A stretch of 64,000 nucleotides of DNA from Gemmatimonadales bacterium (lineage in GTDB: Bacteria > Gemmatimonadota > Gemmatimonadetes > Gemmatimonadales > GWC2-71-9): contig JAWKQM010000005.1 of NCBI GenBank assembly GCA_041390145.1, forward strand, positions 186,001 to 250,000, given 5' to 3'. The notes under the pieces are model-generated. The model ran no database searches, was not told the origin of the DNA, and saw only the letters and a list, made by a program, of their open reading frames with translations. Position numbers and translations under genes: made by a program. This document shows positions 38,993-48,595 of the stretch, one piece after another (positions within the stretch are counted from its first letter, which is position 1; each line of letters starts with the position of its first letter).

Positions 38993-39119
38993 GCTGCGCC
39001 GACGCCGGAGGGGGCGACACCGCACGCTGGTCACCGAGCGACGGAAGGCCGATTCTGCCGCCGTTGATGGAGTCGTCTGCCGCGGGGCCGGGAGTAGGGT
39101 GCTTGGCCACGAAGACCGA

Positions 39120-39146
39120 GGGGGAGGCCCCGACGGGACCTCCCCC
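39120..39146 (-). terminator. Strong hairpin just after the cytochrome c stop
   Basis: GGGGGAGGCCCC and GGGACCTCCCCC pair over 12 positions with one mismatch and a short loop, 23 bases beyond the stop codon. No uridine tract follows, so the assignment as terminator is tentative. Confidence 0.35.
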
Positions 39147-39168
39147 AATCCGTACCTGGCGACCGTAC

Positions 39169-39658
39169 TCACTTCAGCTTGGCGGCCTGCAGCTCTTCCC
39201 AGGTCCAGGGGTGGTGCGGCTCGCGGTCGCTTTCCGACCGCTTTCGACTTCTTCCGCCGTCACCGGCGGCGCCGCATTGCCCCACGACGAGCGGACATAG
39301 GTCAGCGTGGTGGCGATGTCGTCGTCGCTGAACTGGCCCCACGCCGCCATCTGGCCGTTGTACGTGGTGCCGTGCACGGTCAGGGGACCCTGCAGGCCGT
39401 GCAGGACGGATCGCGATCGGCACCGGCGGGGCCATTGGCGATCTCGGAGCCGGCGAGCGGGGAAGGCGGTACGCCCATGCCATCCGCCTGGTGGCAGGTC
39501 TGGCATACGGCAAACTGGCCCTGCGCCACGGCCGCGGGGGCGGCCGCTGCGGCCGGGGGAGCGGCAGCGGGAGCTGCTTCTTCCTTCTTTTCGCCACCGC
39601 AGGCGGCGAGGACGAGGACGAGTGCACTGACGGCGGCGTTTCTGCTCAGGGAGGTCAT
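39169..39658 (-). pseudogene. Small c-type cytochrome lipoprotein, frame-broken
   Basis: It starts at 39658 behind AAGGAAAG. The lipoprotein signal ends LVLAAC (Cys20), followed by an Ala/Pro/Glu linker and a cytochrome c domain with heme motif CQTCH and GMGVPPSPLAGSEIANGP. The frame then breaks near 39.42 kb. VLHGLQGPLTVHGTTYNGQM, WGQFSDDDIATTLTYVRSS and PPVTAEEVE continue in a second frame, and WTWEELQAAKLK with the stop at 39169 in a third. Repaired, it is a single-heme electron carrier of about 160 residues anchored to a membrane. At least two indels are needed. A lone gene upstream of a sulfatase gives no clear redox partner. Confidence 0.75.
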
Positions 39659-39815
39659 CGGACTCTTTCCTTGGGTCTGGGTCAGGTGAGCCCGGAGGGG
39701 CTCGGCTCTTCCCGCGCCCACCCTGGTCTTGACTCGGGCCCGGGTGGGCAGCGGGAACGTACGACTCAAATATAAGCCGGGGCCTCTCCCGGTGGGGAAC
39801 TGAGCCTCGGGAAAC

Positions 39816-42113
39816 CTAGAATTCCACATTCACCCCGAGTGTCGGCAGCACACCCAGCGCCTCGTTGAACTCTTCCTGTTGCGTCCGTGCATTCCAGTAG
39901 GTGCCGGTCACGTTGGCCCGACCGAAGAGGTTCTGGATGTCGATATAGACATCGAGCTGCACCGACTGGAAGGACCAGCGCCGGTCGACGCGGATGTCGA
40001 CGGCGCTGAAGGTGGGCAGCCGTGACTCGTTGTAGTAGGTGAAGTCCCGCTCTCCCTCCAGCGGACCGCTGGCGGCGAAGGGGGTGTACGGCAGCCCCGT
40101 GGCCACCCGGTACTTGCCGCTCACCTCCCACTTCGGGTTGAACCGCCACCCCGCCAGGAAGTTGCCGATGAACCGGGTCTCGAATCCCCCCGTGTAGTAC
40201 ACGCTGTCCACCCCGGCAAACTCGGATCGGTTGGCCGTCAGCGATACGAGCCCGTACAGCGGCACCGCGCTGAACTTCTTCTGTAGTTGCAGCTCGACCC
40301 CATAGCTCCGCCCGGTGCCGATGCTGCTCAGCGGCTCGAGCCCGGAGGGAATGTCCGAGGTCACGTCGTCGAATCCGGCCGGCTGGAGCACCGCCTCCGG
40401 CCGGTAGAGCCGCGCCGCGTAGTCCGTGTAGCGCTTGTAGTACACCTCCACCTGGCCCCGGAGGTCGGGGCGGAAGAGTCGCTCGTAGCCGACAATGCCC
40501 GTCGTGGCCCGGATCGGCTTCAGCCGGTCGATGTTGCCCGGATCGCCGACCAGCCAGATGAACGGTGGCGCCTGGTAGTACTGCCCGAGGCTCAGGTTGA
40601 GGGAGCCGGAGGAACCAATCGGGATGTTGGCTCCAAGCCGCGGCGCCACCCGGAACGCGTCGATGAACTCGTACCAGTCCCCGCGGAGCCCGGCGGTCAG
40701 CCGGACATTCCCCATGAACAGTGATGCTTGTGCGTAGGTGGCGTTCCGGAGCGCGGTGAAGGCGGTATCGACGGCGAGCGGCTGCGGCTGGTTGAGGCTG
40801 TCGGTCCGGTACTCGCCGGCGAGGAGCAGCTCGTAGTCGAGTTGATCGGCGATACGCAGCGTGTTGCCGAAGGTGACCTGCAGTCGCGGCGTGAACTGCC
40901 AGGCCAGTTCGGTCTTCAGACTATTGTCGCCCTCTTCCGACCGGTTGAGGTACACCGGTGCCAGGAGAGTGTCGTACTGGCTGGTCGAGAACCGGGTCCA
41001 GGTGCGGCCGAGCGTGGCCGTCAGGAGGCCCTTTGGCAGCGAGTAGTTCCAGGTCAGGCCGGTGAAGTAGCTCTTCTGATCCGGTGCAGCGATGCGGCTG
41101 TTGTCGAGCCGGTCGTCGGCAGTCGAGTCGTCCAGAATGATATTGTCCAGCGCCCCCACGGCAATCAGCGACAGTGAACTGCGGGCCCCGAACCGCTGAG
41201 TCAGCTTGACTTGCGCGTCCCAGTACTCGGGAATGAAGGAGAAGTCCGCGGCGCGAAACACCAGGTCGAGGTAGCTTCGCCGCACGCTGGCCAGGAAGGT
41301 GCCGTTCTTTCCCATCGGCCCTTCGCCGATGATGCCGAAGCCGGTGGCCGAGAGGTTCACCTCGCCGGCCAGCCGCTCGCTGTTGCCTTCACGCAAGGAG
41401 AAACTCTCCAGGGATGCCGTGCGGTCGCCGTACTGGACCCCAAAGCCGCCTGCGGAGAAGCTTGCCTCGCGGATGAAGTCGATGTTGAGAATCGTGAGCG
41501 GCCCGCCGGTGGAACCCTGGTTCCCGAAGTGATTGATGTTGGGGACCTCGAGCCCGTCGACGAGAAAGAGATTCTCGTACGGGGCGCCGCCACGCACGGC
41601 CAGATCGTTCCGTCCGCCGGTCGTGACCGCAACACCCGGGAAGAGCGCCACCGCCCGCACCACATCCTCCTGCGCTCCCGGCGCCCGACGCACGTCCTCG
41701 GCGCTCAGGCTGCCGCTGCTGGTGGCCGATTCGATATCGGGCTGGAAGTCGGGGGCGTCCACGACGATTTCCGTCACCTCCACGATGCGGGGCATGAGCC
41801 GAAGCTCGAGCTCAAGGGGCTTCCCGCTGCCGACCAGGATATCGGCCAGCACGACCGGTTCAAAGCCGATGGCGGTCGCCCGCACCCGCCAGGCCCCGAC
41901 GGGAACGCTGTCGAGCAGGTATCGCCCGAGGTTCGTGGACATCCCTGCTCGTCCGGTGCCAAGCACCTCCACCCGGGCGCCCTCGATGCCGGCGCCGTTC
42001 TCGGTGCTGACCACGCGCCCCACGATCGACCCGGTGGGGGCGCGGGGTGCCTGCTGGGCGGCAAGGAGGCCTGGGAGAAGGGCGAGGAACAGGGCGAGGA
42101 AGCAACGATTCAT
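39816..42113 (-). CDS. TonB-dependent outer-membrane receptor with carboxypeptidase-regulatory-like N-terminus
   Basis: 765 residues from the ATG at 42113 (a GTG three codons upstream is possible). The signal peptide is NRCFLALFLALLPGLLAAQ. GSIVGRVVSTENGAGIEGAR to about residue 110 is a CarboxypepD_reg-like beta domain. The plug domain follows (about 115-240; VRRAPGAQEDVVRAVALFPG, VRGGAPYENLFLVDGLEVPN). A 22-strand barrel extends to the terminal ...GVNVEF, ending in Phe as expected for BamA-dependent insertion. The substrate is unknown. It lies 54 bases downstream of an ABC permease gene on the same strand and may share its transcript. Confidence 0.92.
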   Translation of the reverse strand: MNRCFLALFLALLPGLLAAQQAPRAPTGSIVGRVVSTENGAGIEGARVEVLGTGRAGMSTNLGRYLLDSVPVGAWRVRATAIGFEPVVLADILVGSGKPLELELRLMPRIVEVTEIVVDAPDFQPDIESATSSGSLSAEDVRRAPGAQEDVVRAVALFPGVAVTTGGRNDLAVRGGAPYENLFLVDGLEVPNINHFGNQGSTGGPLTILNIDFIREASFSAGGFGVQYGDRTASLESFSLREGNSERLAGEVNLSATGFGIIGEGPMGKNGTFLASVRRSYLDLVFRAADFSFIPEYWDAQVKLTQRFGARSSLSLIAVGALDNIILDDSTADDRLDNSRIAAPDQKSYFTGLTWNYSLPKGLLTATLGRTWTRFSTSQYDTLLAPVYLNRSEEGDNSLKTELAWQFTPRLQVTFGNTLRIADQLDYELLLAGEYRTDSLNQPQPLAVDTAFTALRNATYAQASLFMGNVRLTAGLRGDWYEFIDAFRVAPRLGANIPIGSSGSLNLSLGQYYQAPPFIWLVGDPGNIDRLKPIRATTGIVGYERLFRPDLRGQVEVYYKRYTDYAARLYRPEAVLQPAGFDDVTSDIPSGLEPLSSIGTGRSYGVELQLQKKFSAVPLYGLVSLTANRSEFAGVDSVYYTGGFETRFIGNFLAGWRFNPKWEVSGKYRVATGLPYTPFAASGPLEGERDFTYYNESRLPTFSAVDIRVDRRWSFQSVQLDVYIDIQNLFGRANVTGTYWNARTQQEEFNEALGVLPTLGVNVEF

Positions 42114-42167
42114 CGTGACCATACCCCGCGGGAAGGAGGGTGGTTCCGCCGAAGCCGCGGTGCCCGG

Positions 42168-43739
42168 CTACCGCTCACGGCGCAGGTCCGCGCGATGCTT
42201 GGCCGCCGCCAAGCCAACCAGCAGCAGCGTCGCGACCAGGTAGCCGATCCGTGTCGCGTCGGTCGCCACGCCGTTCCACCCCGCGAAGTCGAGGCCCGGT
42301 GCCTGCGCGCCGTTGAGCACCAGGTAGAGGAAAAGGAGGAACACGCCCATGAACGCCTTCGGCGTGCGGGACAGGAACCCGAGCGCCGTCGCGAGGGACG
42401 CCATGAATCCGGCGGCAATGAGAAGGGAGAGCGCGGCACCTGGAGCACTGAGCGCAATCCGAAGCGCCGGCGGCAGGCAGAACAGCAGCGCCAGGAGCGA
42501 CGCGCTCCCCATCTTGATCCAGGCGTAGGCCGATCGCATCCGCGGCATGCTGTAGACCATCCCGAGCGTGCCTGCCGCCCGGTCGCGCGTGGAGAGGTCC
42601 GCCAGCGCCACGGCAAGGATGATCGCGACCGCCAGCGGCACGGCATGGTGCACGGTGGTCTCGCTCCCGAAGATGGTGCCCGCCAGCACGCCGATCCATG
42701 CCACCGCGACCAACGGTGATTGGCCGAGCGTCATGACCGCCTCGGCGAGGACCGGCCGGAGGGTGGGCGGCGCGGCGGCCACGAGGAAGGCGCCGAGTGC
42801 GGAGACCGGGCGCGTCAGCGGCTTGAGCGCCTGCGAGAGCCGGGGGATCCAGCGTCCGCCCGACCCTTGGTCACGTCCACGCACCTTGGCCGGGTCGAAT
42901 CGGTGAAAGAAGAGCCGGGCCACCAGCAGTACGGGGAACGCGAGCAATGCCGTCACGAGCCGGGGCAGAAGCAGTCCGGGAGAATGGGACAGGGTCGGCA
43001 GCAGCCAGGGATTGAGGCTTGGATCGAACGGGGTCATGCCGATGGCAATGCTGTTGGCGCCTGTGGCGGCGTTGACCTGACGGAGGACGAACCCGATACC
43101 CAGCACGTCGAGCAGCTGCCCGCTGCCGGCGTCCACACCCATGGCTCCCAGAGCCAGCAGGACGGTCCAGAGGAGGAAGTACGCGACGTCGCCGAAGCGG
43201 CCGGCGAGGAGCGGGACGCATTCGAAACAGAGGGCCAGCGCCGCGACGATGAGCACCGCCGGGCCGAGGATGACCAGGTAGGTGAGGAGATAGGTGATCG
43301 GCTCGAGTGGCCCCTCGCCGCGGAGCAGGTGCATCGCCATCACGTTCAGCAGGTAGAAGAGACCCACCATGCCGAGGTACGAGGCGGCGCCCAGCCACTT
43401 GCCCACGAGGAAGCGAGTGGAAGTGACTGGCGTGGCCGCGATGATCCCGCCGGTCCTGGCCAGCAGGTCGCGTCGAAGGGCATTGCTCGTCAGGTAGAAG
43501 CCCACGAAGGTGAGCAGGAACCCGGCGAGCGCGGCCGTCGTGGTCGCGATGACCTGGGAGGTGTACAGCGCCCGTGCGCCGTTGACCACCATCAGCGCCC
43601 GGCCGGAGGCAGGATCCGGGATGAGCATGTATGCCATCCCGGAGAGTGCGAGCACCAGCCAGAGCGTCGCGGGACGCCGGAGCCGGAGCTTCAGGTCGGT
43701 GAGGACGATCGAGCCGATCTGGCCTCGTGCCGGCGACAC
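42168..43739 (-). CDS. ABC transporter permease (ABC-2 type, double-length)
   Basis: 523 residues with a GTG start. About 12 membrane helices fall in two halves joined by a cytoplasmic linker (about 270-305, RLFFHRFDPAKVRGRDQG). The first half has LARTGGIIAATPVTSTRFLVGKW and the second has TRDRAAGTLGMVYSMPRMRS. Both are the cytoplasmic-loop pattern of ABC-2 permeases (the GT(L/I)...P segment). It pairs with the ATPase whose gene ends four bases upstream. Substrate and direction are unknown; ABC-2 systems usually export. Confidence 0.88.
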   Translation of the reverse strand: MSPARGQIGSIVLTDLKLRLRRPATLWLVLALSGMAYMLIPDPASGRALMVVNGARALYTSQVIATTTAALAGFLLTFVGFYLTSNALRRDLLARTGGIIAATPVTSTRFLVGKWLGAASYLGMVGLFYLLNVMAMHLLRGEGPLEPITYLLTYLVILGPAVLIVAALALCFECVPLLAGRFGDVAYFLLWTVLLALGAMGVDAGSGQLLDVLGIGFVLRQVNAATGANSIAIGMTPFDPSLNPWLLPTLSHSPGLLLPRLVTALLAFPVLLVARLFFHRFDPAKVRGRDQGSGGRWIPRLSQALKPLTRPVSALGAFLVAAAPPTLRPVLAEAVMTLGQSPLVAVAWIGVLAGTIFGSETTVHHAVPLAVAIILAVALADLSTRDRAAGTLGMVYSMPRMRSAYAWIKMGSASLLALLFCLPPALRIALSAPGAALSLLIAAGFMASLATALGFLSRTPKAFMGVFLLFLYLVLNGAQAPGLDFAGWNGVATDATRIGYLVATLLLVGLAAAKHRADLRRER

Positions 43740-43743
43740 CTGT

Positions 43744-44601
43744 CTACGCCCCCGCCTGCATCAGGTGGACGAATGCGTCCTCGAGGTCAGGCTCCACCGT
43801 GCGGGCCGTCGAAAAGGGCTGCGCGTCGGCCACCACGCGCGCGTGAACGCCGTCCGTCTGCCGGACCGCGCGCGTCACCTTCAGCCGCCCTTTCACCTGT
43901 TCGTACTCGGCGGAGGGGACGACCGCCTCCCAGACCCGACCGCGCGCCGACTGCAGCAGCGTTTCGGGGGCGGCGCAGGTGACCAGCCGTCCCTCCCGCA
44001 TCACCGCAATCGTGTCGGCAAGCGACTCCACGTCGGAGACGATGTGCGTGGAGAGGAGCACGAGCTTTCCCTGGCCGAGGTCGGTGAGGAGGTGTCTGAA
44101 CCGCACCCGTTCCTCGGGGTCAAGGCCGGCGGTCGGTTCATCCACAATCAGGAGGGCAGGATCGTTGAGCAGCGCCTGGGCGATGCCAAGCCGCTGGCGC
44201 ATGCCGCCGGAAAAGGTGGCGGCGGGGCGGTGGGCCACCGAATGCAAATTCACCGTCTCCAGCAGCTCGTCGACGCGGCTCCGGGAATGCACCCCCTTGA
44301 GCCCCGCGAAGTAACTCAGGAACTCGAAGGCGGTGAGGTTGTCATAGACGCCGAAATCCTGGGGCAGGTAGCCCAGCTGTCGGCGGAGCGTCTCCGGCTG
44401 CTTCAGGATGTCCACGCCCTGAAAGCTGATCTGGCCGTCGGTCGGTCGAGTGATGGTGGCGACCATCTGCATCAGCGTCGTCTTCCCTGCGCCGTTCGGA
44501 CCGAGCAGGCCGACCACGCCGGCCTTGAGTTCCAGGGAAACGTCGTTGACGGCGGTGACACCGCCGGAGAAGCGCTTGGTGACGTGGGTGAGTGTGAGCA
44601 T
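43744..44601 (-). CDS. ABC transporter ATP-binding protein
   Basis: 285 residues. Walker A GPNGAGKTTLMQ, Q-loop LPQDFG, signature FSGGMRQRLGIAQ, Walker B LLIVDEPTAGLDPEE and switch STHIVSD are all intact. The C-terminal 70 residues (TCAAPETLLQSARGRVWEAV onward) are the short extra domain common in ABC-2 exporters. It powers the permease encoded next. It starts nine bases after the amino-acid permease gene. Confidence 0.94.
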   Translation of the reverse strand: MLTLTHVTKRFSGGVTAVNDVSLELKAGVVGLLGPNGAGKTTLMQMVATITRPTDGQISFQGVDILKQPETLRRQLGYLPQDFGVYDNLTAFEFLSYFAGLKGVHSRSRVDELLETVNLHSVAHRPAATFSGGMRQRLGIAQALLNDPALLIVDEPTAGLDPEERVRFRHLLTDLGQGKLVLLSTHIVSDVESLADTIAVMREGRLVTCAAPETLLQSARGRVWEAVVPSAEYEQVKGRLKVTRAVRQTDGVHARVVADAQPFSTARTVEPDLEDAFVHLMQAGA

Positions 44602-44610
44602 GTCGGAAAC

Positions 44611-46017
44611 CTAACGGAGTTCCGCCCGCGCCTTCTTGGCGCTCCCGACGGCATACGTGCCGGCGCCCGCCACCACCAGCAACAGGCTCAATCCCACCAC
44701 CTTGCCCACATACCGGCCCGGATGCGCTTCGCCTTCGGGTGGAATGGCCGCCAGGACAATGGAAATCAGCGATGTGGCCAATCCCATCACGCCGCAGAGT
44801 ATGGCGACCGGCTTGCCGCCGGGTACGCGCATGACGTCCGGACCGGCGGGCTCCTGTTGCAGCCGAATCATCGCGGCGAACATCGTGAGGTAGGGGAGGA
44901 AGAAGGCGACGATGCCGAGGCTGACGAGAATCTCGTACGCCTTCTTGGGGGTTTCTCCCGCCTGGCCGAGGATGGCGCAGATGAGAGCGACGCCGGCCTG
45001 GAGCAGGAGCGCCACGTACGGCGTCCCGAAACGCGGGTGCACCTTCCCGAAAGCGCGGGGGAGGTAGTTGTCGATGCCGGCCACGAACGGCAATCGGGCC
45101 GGCGCCGCGAGCCAGGCGCTGACCCCGCCCAGCGTGCTCACGACGATCAGGAAGGCGGCGAGGGGTGCGAGGCCCGTCACCCCGAGCCGGGCGCCGGTGG
45201 CGGTGATGGCGTCCATGATGCCCGAGAGGCCGGTGACCTCGGCGCGGGGCACCGCGACCAGGATCGCCAGTGTGCCGAGGATGTACAGGGCCGCGATGAC
45301 GACGCCGGCGATGGCGATTGCTCGCGGGATGGTCCGACGAGGATTCTCGATTTCCTCACCCATGAACGAACCGGCCTCGAGGCCGCTCAATCCGAACGCG
45401 ATCGTGGCCCAGAAGATCAGGTCCTTGAGGCCGGTGCCGGGCAGGAGGCTCGCGGGTGTGATCGGCGTGGCGGAACCGTATTTCAGGCCGACAATCAGCC
45501 CCATGACGATCAGGATGGTCAGGGCGAGCCAGCTCGCGATGGCGCCGATGTTGTTCAGCCACTTGCCCACCTGGAGCCCGACGATGTTCAGCACCGTCGC
45601 GAGGGTGAGCCCGCCGAGCGCCACGGCGATGAAGTACGAGGGGCTCTCCTGCAGGTGCTGGAACCGGGCGCCGAAGAGGTAGAGCGCCGAGCTGGCCGTG
45701 AAGTAGAGCAGGCCCGGGAGATAGGTGAGGTTGGCACCCCAGTAGGTCCATCCCGTCATGAACCCCGTGAATTCGCCGAACGCCTGCTTGGTCCAGACGT
45801 AGATGCCGCCTTCGTCCGGATACCGCGACGAGAGTTCAAGGACCGTGAACGCCAGCGGGATGAACAGGGCCACGGCGGCGATGATCCACACCACCAGGGC
45901 GCTCGGGCCCGCCGCCGCAGCCACGGCCACCCACCGCATACCCACCACGGCCACTACATAGAAGAGCACCAGGTCGCGCAGGCGCAGGACGCGACGCAGT
46001 CCGGAAGGCTCGGACAT
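44611..46017 (-). CDS. APC-superfamily amino acid permease
   Basis: 468 residues with about 12 membrane helices. LRDLVLFYVVAVVGMRWVAV at the first helix, LSSRYPDEGGIYVWTKQAFG in helix 2-3, FGLSGLEAGSFMGEEIENPR in helix 6 and FVAGIDNYLPRAFGKVHPRF are typical of APC permeases (the glutamate/GABA antiporter-like group). It moves amino acids across the inner membrane; the specificity is not evident. It is first in a minus-strand run with the ABC pair and TonB receptor. Confidence 0.88.
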   Translation of the reverse strand: MSEPSGLRRVLRLRDLVLFYVVAVVGMRWVAVAAAAGPSALVVWIIAAVALFIPLAFTVLELSSRYPDEGGIYVWTKQAFGEFTGFMTGWTYWGANLTYLPGLLYFTASSALYLFGARFQHLQESPSYFIAVALGGLTLATVLNIVGLQVGKWLNNIGAIASWLALTILIVMGLIVGLKYGSATPITPASLLPGTGLKDLIFWATIAFGLSGLEAGSFMGEEIENPRRTIPRAIAIAGVVIAALYILGTLAILVAVPRAEVTGLSGIMDAITATGARLGVTGLAPLAAFLIVVSTLGGVSAWLAAPARLPFVAGIDNYLPRAFGKVHPRFGTPYVALLLQAGVALICAILGQAGETPKKAYEILVSLGIVAFFLPYLTMFAAMIRLQQEPAGPDVMRVPGGKPVAILCGVMGLATSLISIVLAAIPPEGEAHPGRYVGKVVGLSLLLVVAGAGTYAVGSAKKARAELR

Positions 46018-46186
46018 CAGTGCTCCACGGGGATATGGTTGGGGGGACGGAGCGGACTCCGCAACCTAGTGCTTCCCCGGCAGCCCCGCCAGCACCACCA
46101 CGGATGTTTGCCGAAGTCTTGTCACCGCAGTAGGTTACAACGTTGACTCGACCGCCGAACACGTCGCACTCCAGTGAAGGGAATGC

Positions 46187-46954
46187 ATGTCCGCCGCGCG
46201 AACGACCCGAGGTCGCGACCTCAGGGCCCCGCAGCCCCCGGCCTCCCCGACCTATCGCGAGGTCGTCGATCCGGGTGATCGGGCGCTCCCCAAGGTGCAC
46301 GCCCTCATCCGCCAGACCTTTCCGCCATACGAACTGGTTGGGCGGAGCGAGTGGCGCGCGTCGTTGCGGGAGCGGGCGGCGGGGCTCTGGTCCGACAGCC
46401 GCTGGCACCTCGTGATTGCGGAACACAGGGGCGCCGTCATCGGGGTGGCGAGCGGGACCTATCTCGGCAATGTCAACGTCGGTGTGGTCGGATACCTTGC
46501 GGTGTCACCGGCGGCTCGCGGATTCGGCGTGGGACCGAAGCTGCGCGGGAAGCTGCGTTCCATCTTTCGGGAGGACGCCAAGGAAATCACCGGTGAAACG
46601 CTTGATGCCGTGATCGGGGAGGTCCGCCGCGACAACCCCTGGCTTCGTCGACTCGTCCGCAGCGATACCGTGCTCGCCCTCGATTTCACCTACTTCCAGC
46701 CCCGACTCCGGCCGAGTGACCGGCCCGTTCCCCTCGTGCTCTATTACGAAGGGATCGCGGAGGTGCGCCAGCGCCTGCCTGCCGCCCGGGTCCGCACGAT
46801 CCTGTACAGCGTCTGGCGGAGGATCTATCGCGTGCCGCGGCCGATGGCGCACGGCGCGTTTCGACGCATGCTTCACGACCTTGATGGCCGCACGTCCATT
46901 GGCGAGATCAAGCTCAGCGACCTTCCGCCCCCCGTGAAGTCCCCCAACCATTGA
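46187..46954 (+). CDS. GNAT-fold N-acetyltransferase
   Basis: 255 residues, start supported by GAAGGGA. Residues about 20-165 form the GNAT core: VHALIRQTFPPYELVGRSEW, WHLVIAEHRGAVIGVASGTY, and VVGYLAVSPAARGFGVGPKL, the last being the acetyl-CoA V-x-P-x-x-RGxGxG loop with Phe-Gly in place of the usual Arg/Gln-x-Gly. The C-terminal 80 residues (YFQPRLRPSDRPVPLVLYYE onward) are an extension. The substrate is unknown. It faces away from the permease gene across a 169-base gap. Confidence 0.75.
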   Translation: MSAARTTRGRDLRAPQPPASPTYREVVDPGDRALPKVHALIRQTFPPYELVGRSEWRASLRERAAGLWSDSRWHLVIAEHRGAVIGVASGTYLGNVNVGVVGYLAVSPAARGFGVGPKLRGKLRSIFREDAKEITGETLDAVIGEVRRDNPWLRRLVRSDTVLALDFTYFQPRLRPSDRPVPLVLYYEGIAEVRQRLPAARVRTILYSVWRRIYRVPRPMAHGAFRRMLHDLDGRTSIGEIKLSDLPPPVKSPNH

Positions 46955-46996
46955 TCGCGCCCCGCCCATTCGCCCGGGTTCCCGCCGGAGGCTCTC

Positions 46997-47668
46997 ATGC
47001 GTGACCAATTTGTCCTGATCCTCGATTCACTGCAGAATTCCTGGTACCAGGTGGCGGCGTTCACGCCCCGGCTGCTGGTCGCCCTCCTGCTCATGATCGT
47101 GGGCTGGCTGCTCGCCCGCGGGGCGGAGTGGGTCACCATCCGGGTGCTCAGGAAGGTCCGTGTCGAGGAGGCGGCGGAGCACACGGGGCTCGACGATTTC
47201 CTGTTGCGCGGTGGTGTACGCTTCACGGTGGTGACCCTGATCGGTCGGACCATCTACTGGGGCATCCTGCTGATGTTCTCGCTGGCGATGTTCAACCTCC
47301 TGGGCCTCACGATGGGTGACGACCTGATGGCGCGCCTGGTGGGCTATGTGCCCAACGTCGTCGCCGGGATGATCGTACTGGTCTTCGGATCGTTGGGAGC
47401 CCGGTTCGTCCGGGGGCTGGTCGAGGCCTATCTCAACAACGTCGGCGTCAAGGAGGCGAGCAGTCTCGGCGTTCTCGTCTATGGGGCGTTGCTCGGCTTC
47501 GTCTGCATCCTGGCGCTCGAACAACTGGGTATCGACGTCAGCCTGCTCGCCTCGGCCTTCCAGCTCGCGTTCGGCGGCCTCTGCCTCGGGCTTGCCCTCG
47601 CGTTCGGGCTCGGTGGCCGGGCCTGGGCGGAATCCATTCTCGACAGGACCAGGAACAACAAACGATGA
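46997..47668 (+). CDS. Small MscS-like membrane protein (TM-helix repeats only)
   Basis: 223 residues with about five membrane helices: FTPRLLVALLLMIVGWLLAR, a second block with GRTIYWGILLMFSLAMFNLL, VPNVVAGMIVLVFGSLGARF, YGALLGFVCILALEQLGID and FGGLCLGLALAFGLGGRAWA. The AFG-xCLGLALAFGLGG segment resembles the pore helix of MscS relatives and the conserved TM-helix repeat family. The cytoplasmic beta and vestibule domains of full MscS are absent. Its end overlaps the amidohydrolase start (ATGA). Confidence 0.75.
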   Translation: MRDQFVLILDSLQNSWYQVAAFTPRLLVALLLMIVGWLLARGAEWVTIRVLRKVRVEEAAEHTGLDDFLLRGGVRFTVVTLIGRTIYWGILLMFSLAMFNLLGLTMGDDLMARLVGYVPNVVAGMIVLVFGSLGARFVRGLVEAYLNNVGVKEASSLGVLVYGALLGFVCILALEQLGIDVSLLASAFQLAFGGLCLGLALAFGLGGRAWAESILDRTRNNKR

Positions 47669-48495
47669 TCATCGACTGTCACGTTCACCTCAACAACTAT
47701 GAGGTGCACGATACCCCGACCCTGGACGCCTGCCTCGACAAGCTCGAACTCGAGATGCGGCGCAACCGCATCGACCAGGCCCTGGTGCTCACCTCGTATA
47801 CCGTGACCCCGGGGCGCCCCGCCACGCGCACCGTGGTCGAGGCCGTCCGCGACAAGCCGTACCTGACGGTCATTGCGGGGCTCGACTACACGAAATTCCA
47901 GCCCGACGACCTGGCGGAAATCGGCGAGTACGTGAAGTCCGGCAAGGTGCGGGGGCTCAAACTCTACCCTGGCTACCAGCCGTTCTACCCGCTCGACCCC
48001 AAGTGGACGCCGGCTTACGAATTTGCGGCGGAGCACAAGATCCCGGTGATGATCCACAGCGGCGACACCTACTCGCCGAAGGGAAAGCTCAAGTACTCCC
48101 ACCCGCTCAACGTGGACGAAGTGGCGGTGGAGTTTCCCGCCGTCAATTTCCTCATCTGCCACCTCGGCAACCCGTGGATCCGGGACTGCATGGAAGTGGT
48201 GTACAAGAACGCGAACGTGTACACTGACATGTCGGGGCTGACCCTGGGAGAGTTCGAGGACCGGTTCGAGGTGTTCCTGCGGAAGCAGGTCTCGGAAATG
48301 CTCAGCTACGGGGTGGAGCCGGATGCGCTGCTCTACGGGACGGACTGGCCGATTTCATCGATGGGCTCCTACCTCGACTTCATGAAGGAACTCGCCATCC
48401 CGCAGAAGGAGCGTCGGTTGGTGATGGCCGACAATGCGATCGAGCTCTACGGGCTCGATCCGGACAACAGCCTGCTGAAGACGGGGCGGCGGTAG
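47665..48495 (+). CDS. Amidohydrolase-2 family metal hydrolase
   Basis: 276 residues. The metal-binding barrel shows IIDCHVHLNN (HxH), GLKLYPGYQPFYPLD, IPVMIHSGDT (His), NFLICHLGNPW (His) and LLYGTDWPISS (Asp), in family order. It may hydrolyse or decarboxylate a cyclic or aromatic acid, as relatives do; the substrate is unknown. It is translationally coupled to the membrane protein gene before it. There is no signal peptide, so it is cytoplasmic. Confidence 0.88.
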   Translation: MIIDCHVHLNNYEVHDTPTLDACLDKLELEMRRNRIDQALVLTSYTVTPGRPATRTVVEAVRDKPYLTVIAGLDYTKFQPDDLAEIGEYVKSGKVRGLKLYPGYQPFYPLDPKWTPAYEFAAEHKIPVMIHSGDTYSPKGKLKYSHPLNVDEVAVEFPAVNFLICHLGNPWIRDCMEVVYKNANVYTDMSGLTLGEFEDRFEVFLRKQVSEMLSYGVEPDALLYGTDWPISSMGSYLDFMKELAIPQKERRLVMADNAIELYGLDPDNSLLKTGRR

Positions 48496-48595
48496 GCAGC
48501 GGCCTCCGCCTCGGGGCCGCCACGCCGGTCTGCCGGTACGCAGGTCTGAATTGTTCCGCCACAGGGAGCACGTTCACCTCGGCAGAGGAGGTCTT

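Larger units (their letters stand above)
38852..39168. other. 317-base gap between sulfatase remnant and cytochrome c remnant
   Basis: No gene is supported. It contains two hairpins (listed separately) downstream of the cytochrome gene and the ribosome site of the sulfatase (AAGGAAG). Confidence 0.5.

Noticed and set aside
43510..46146. Antisense frame of almost 880 codons over the ABC and amino acid permease genes
   Set aside because: The composition is typical of a reverse-strand shadow; the permease and ATPase have full motifs and coupled spacing.
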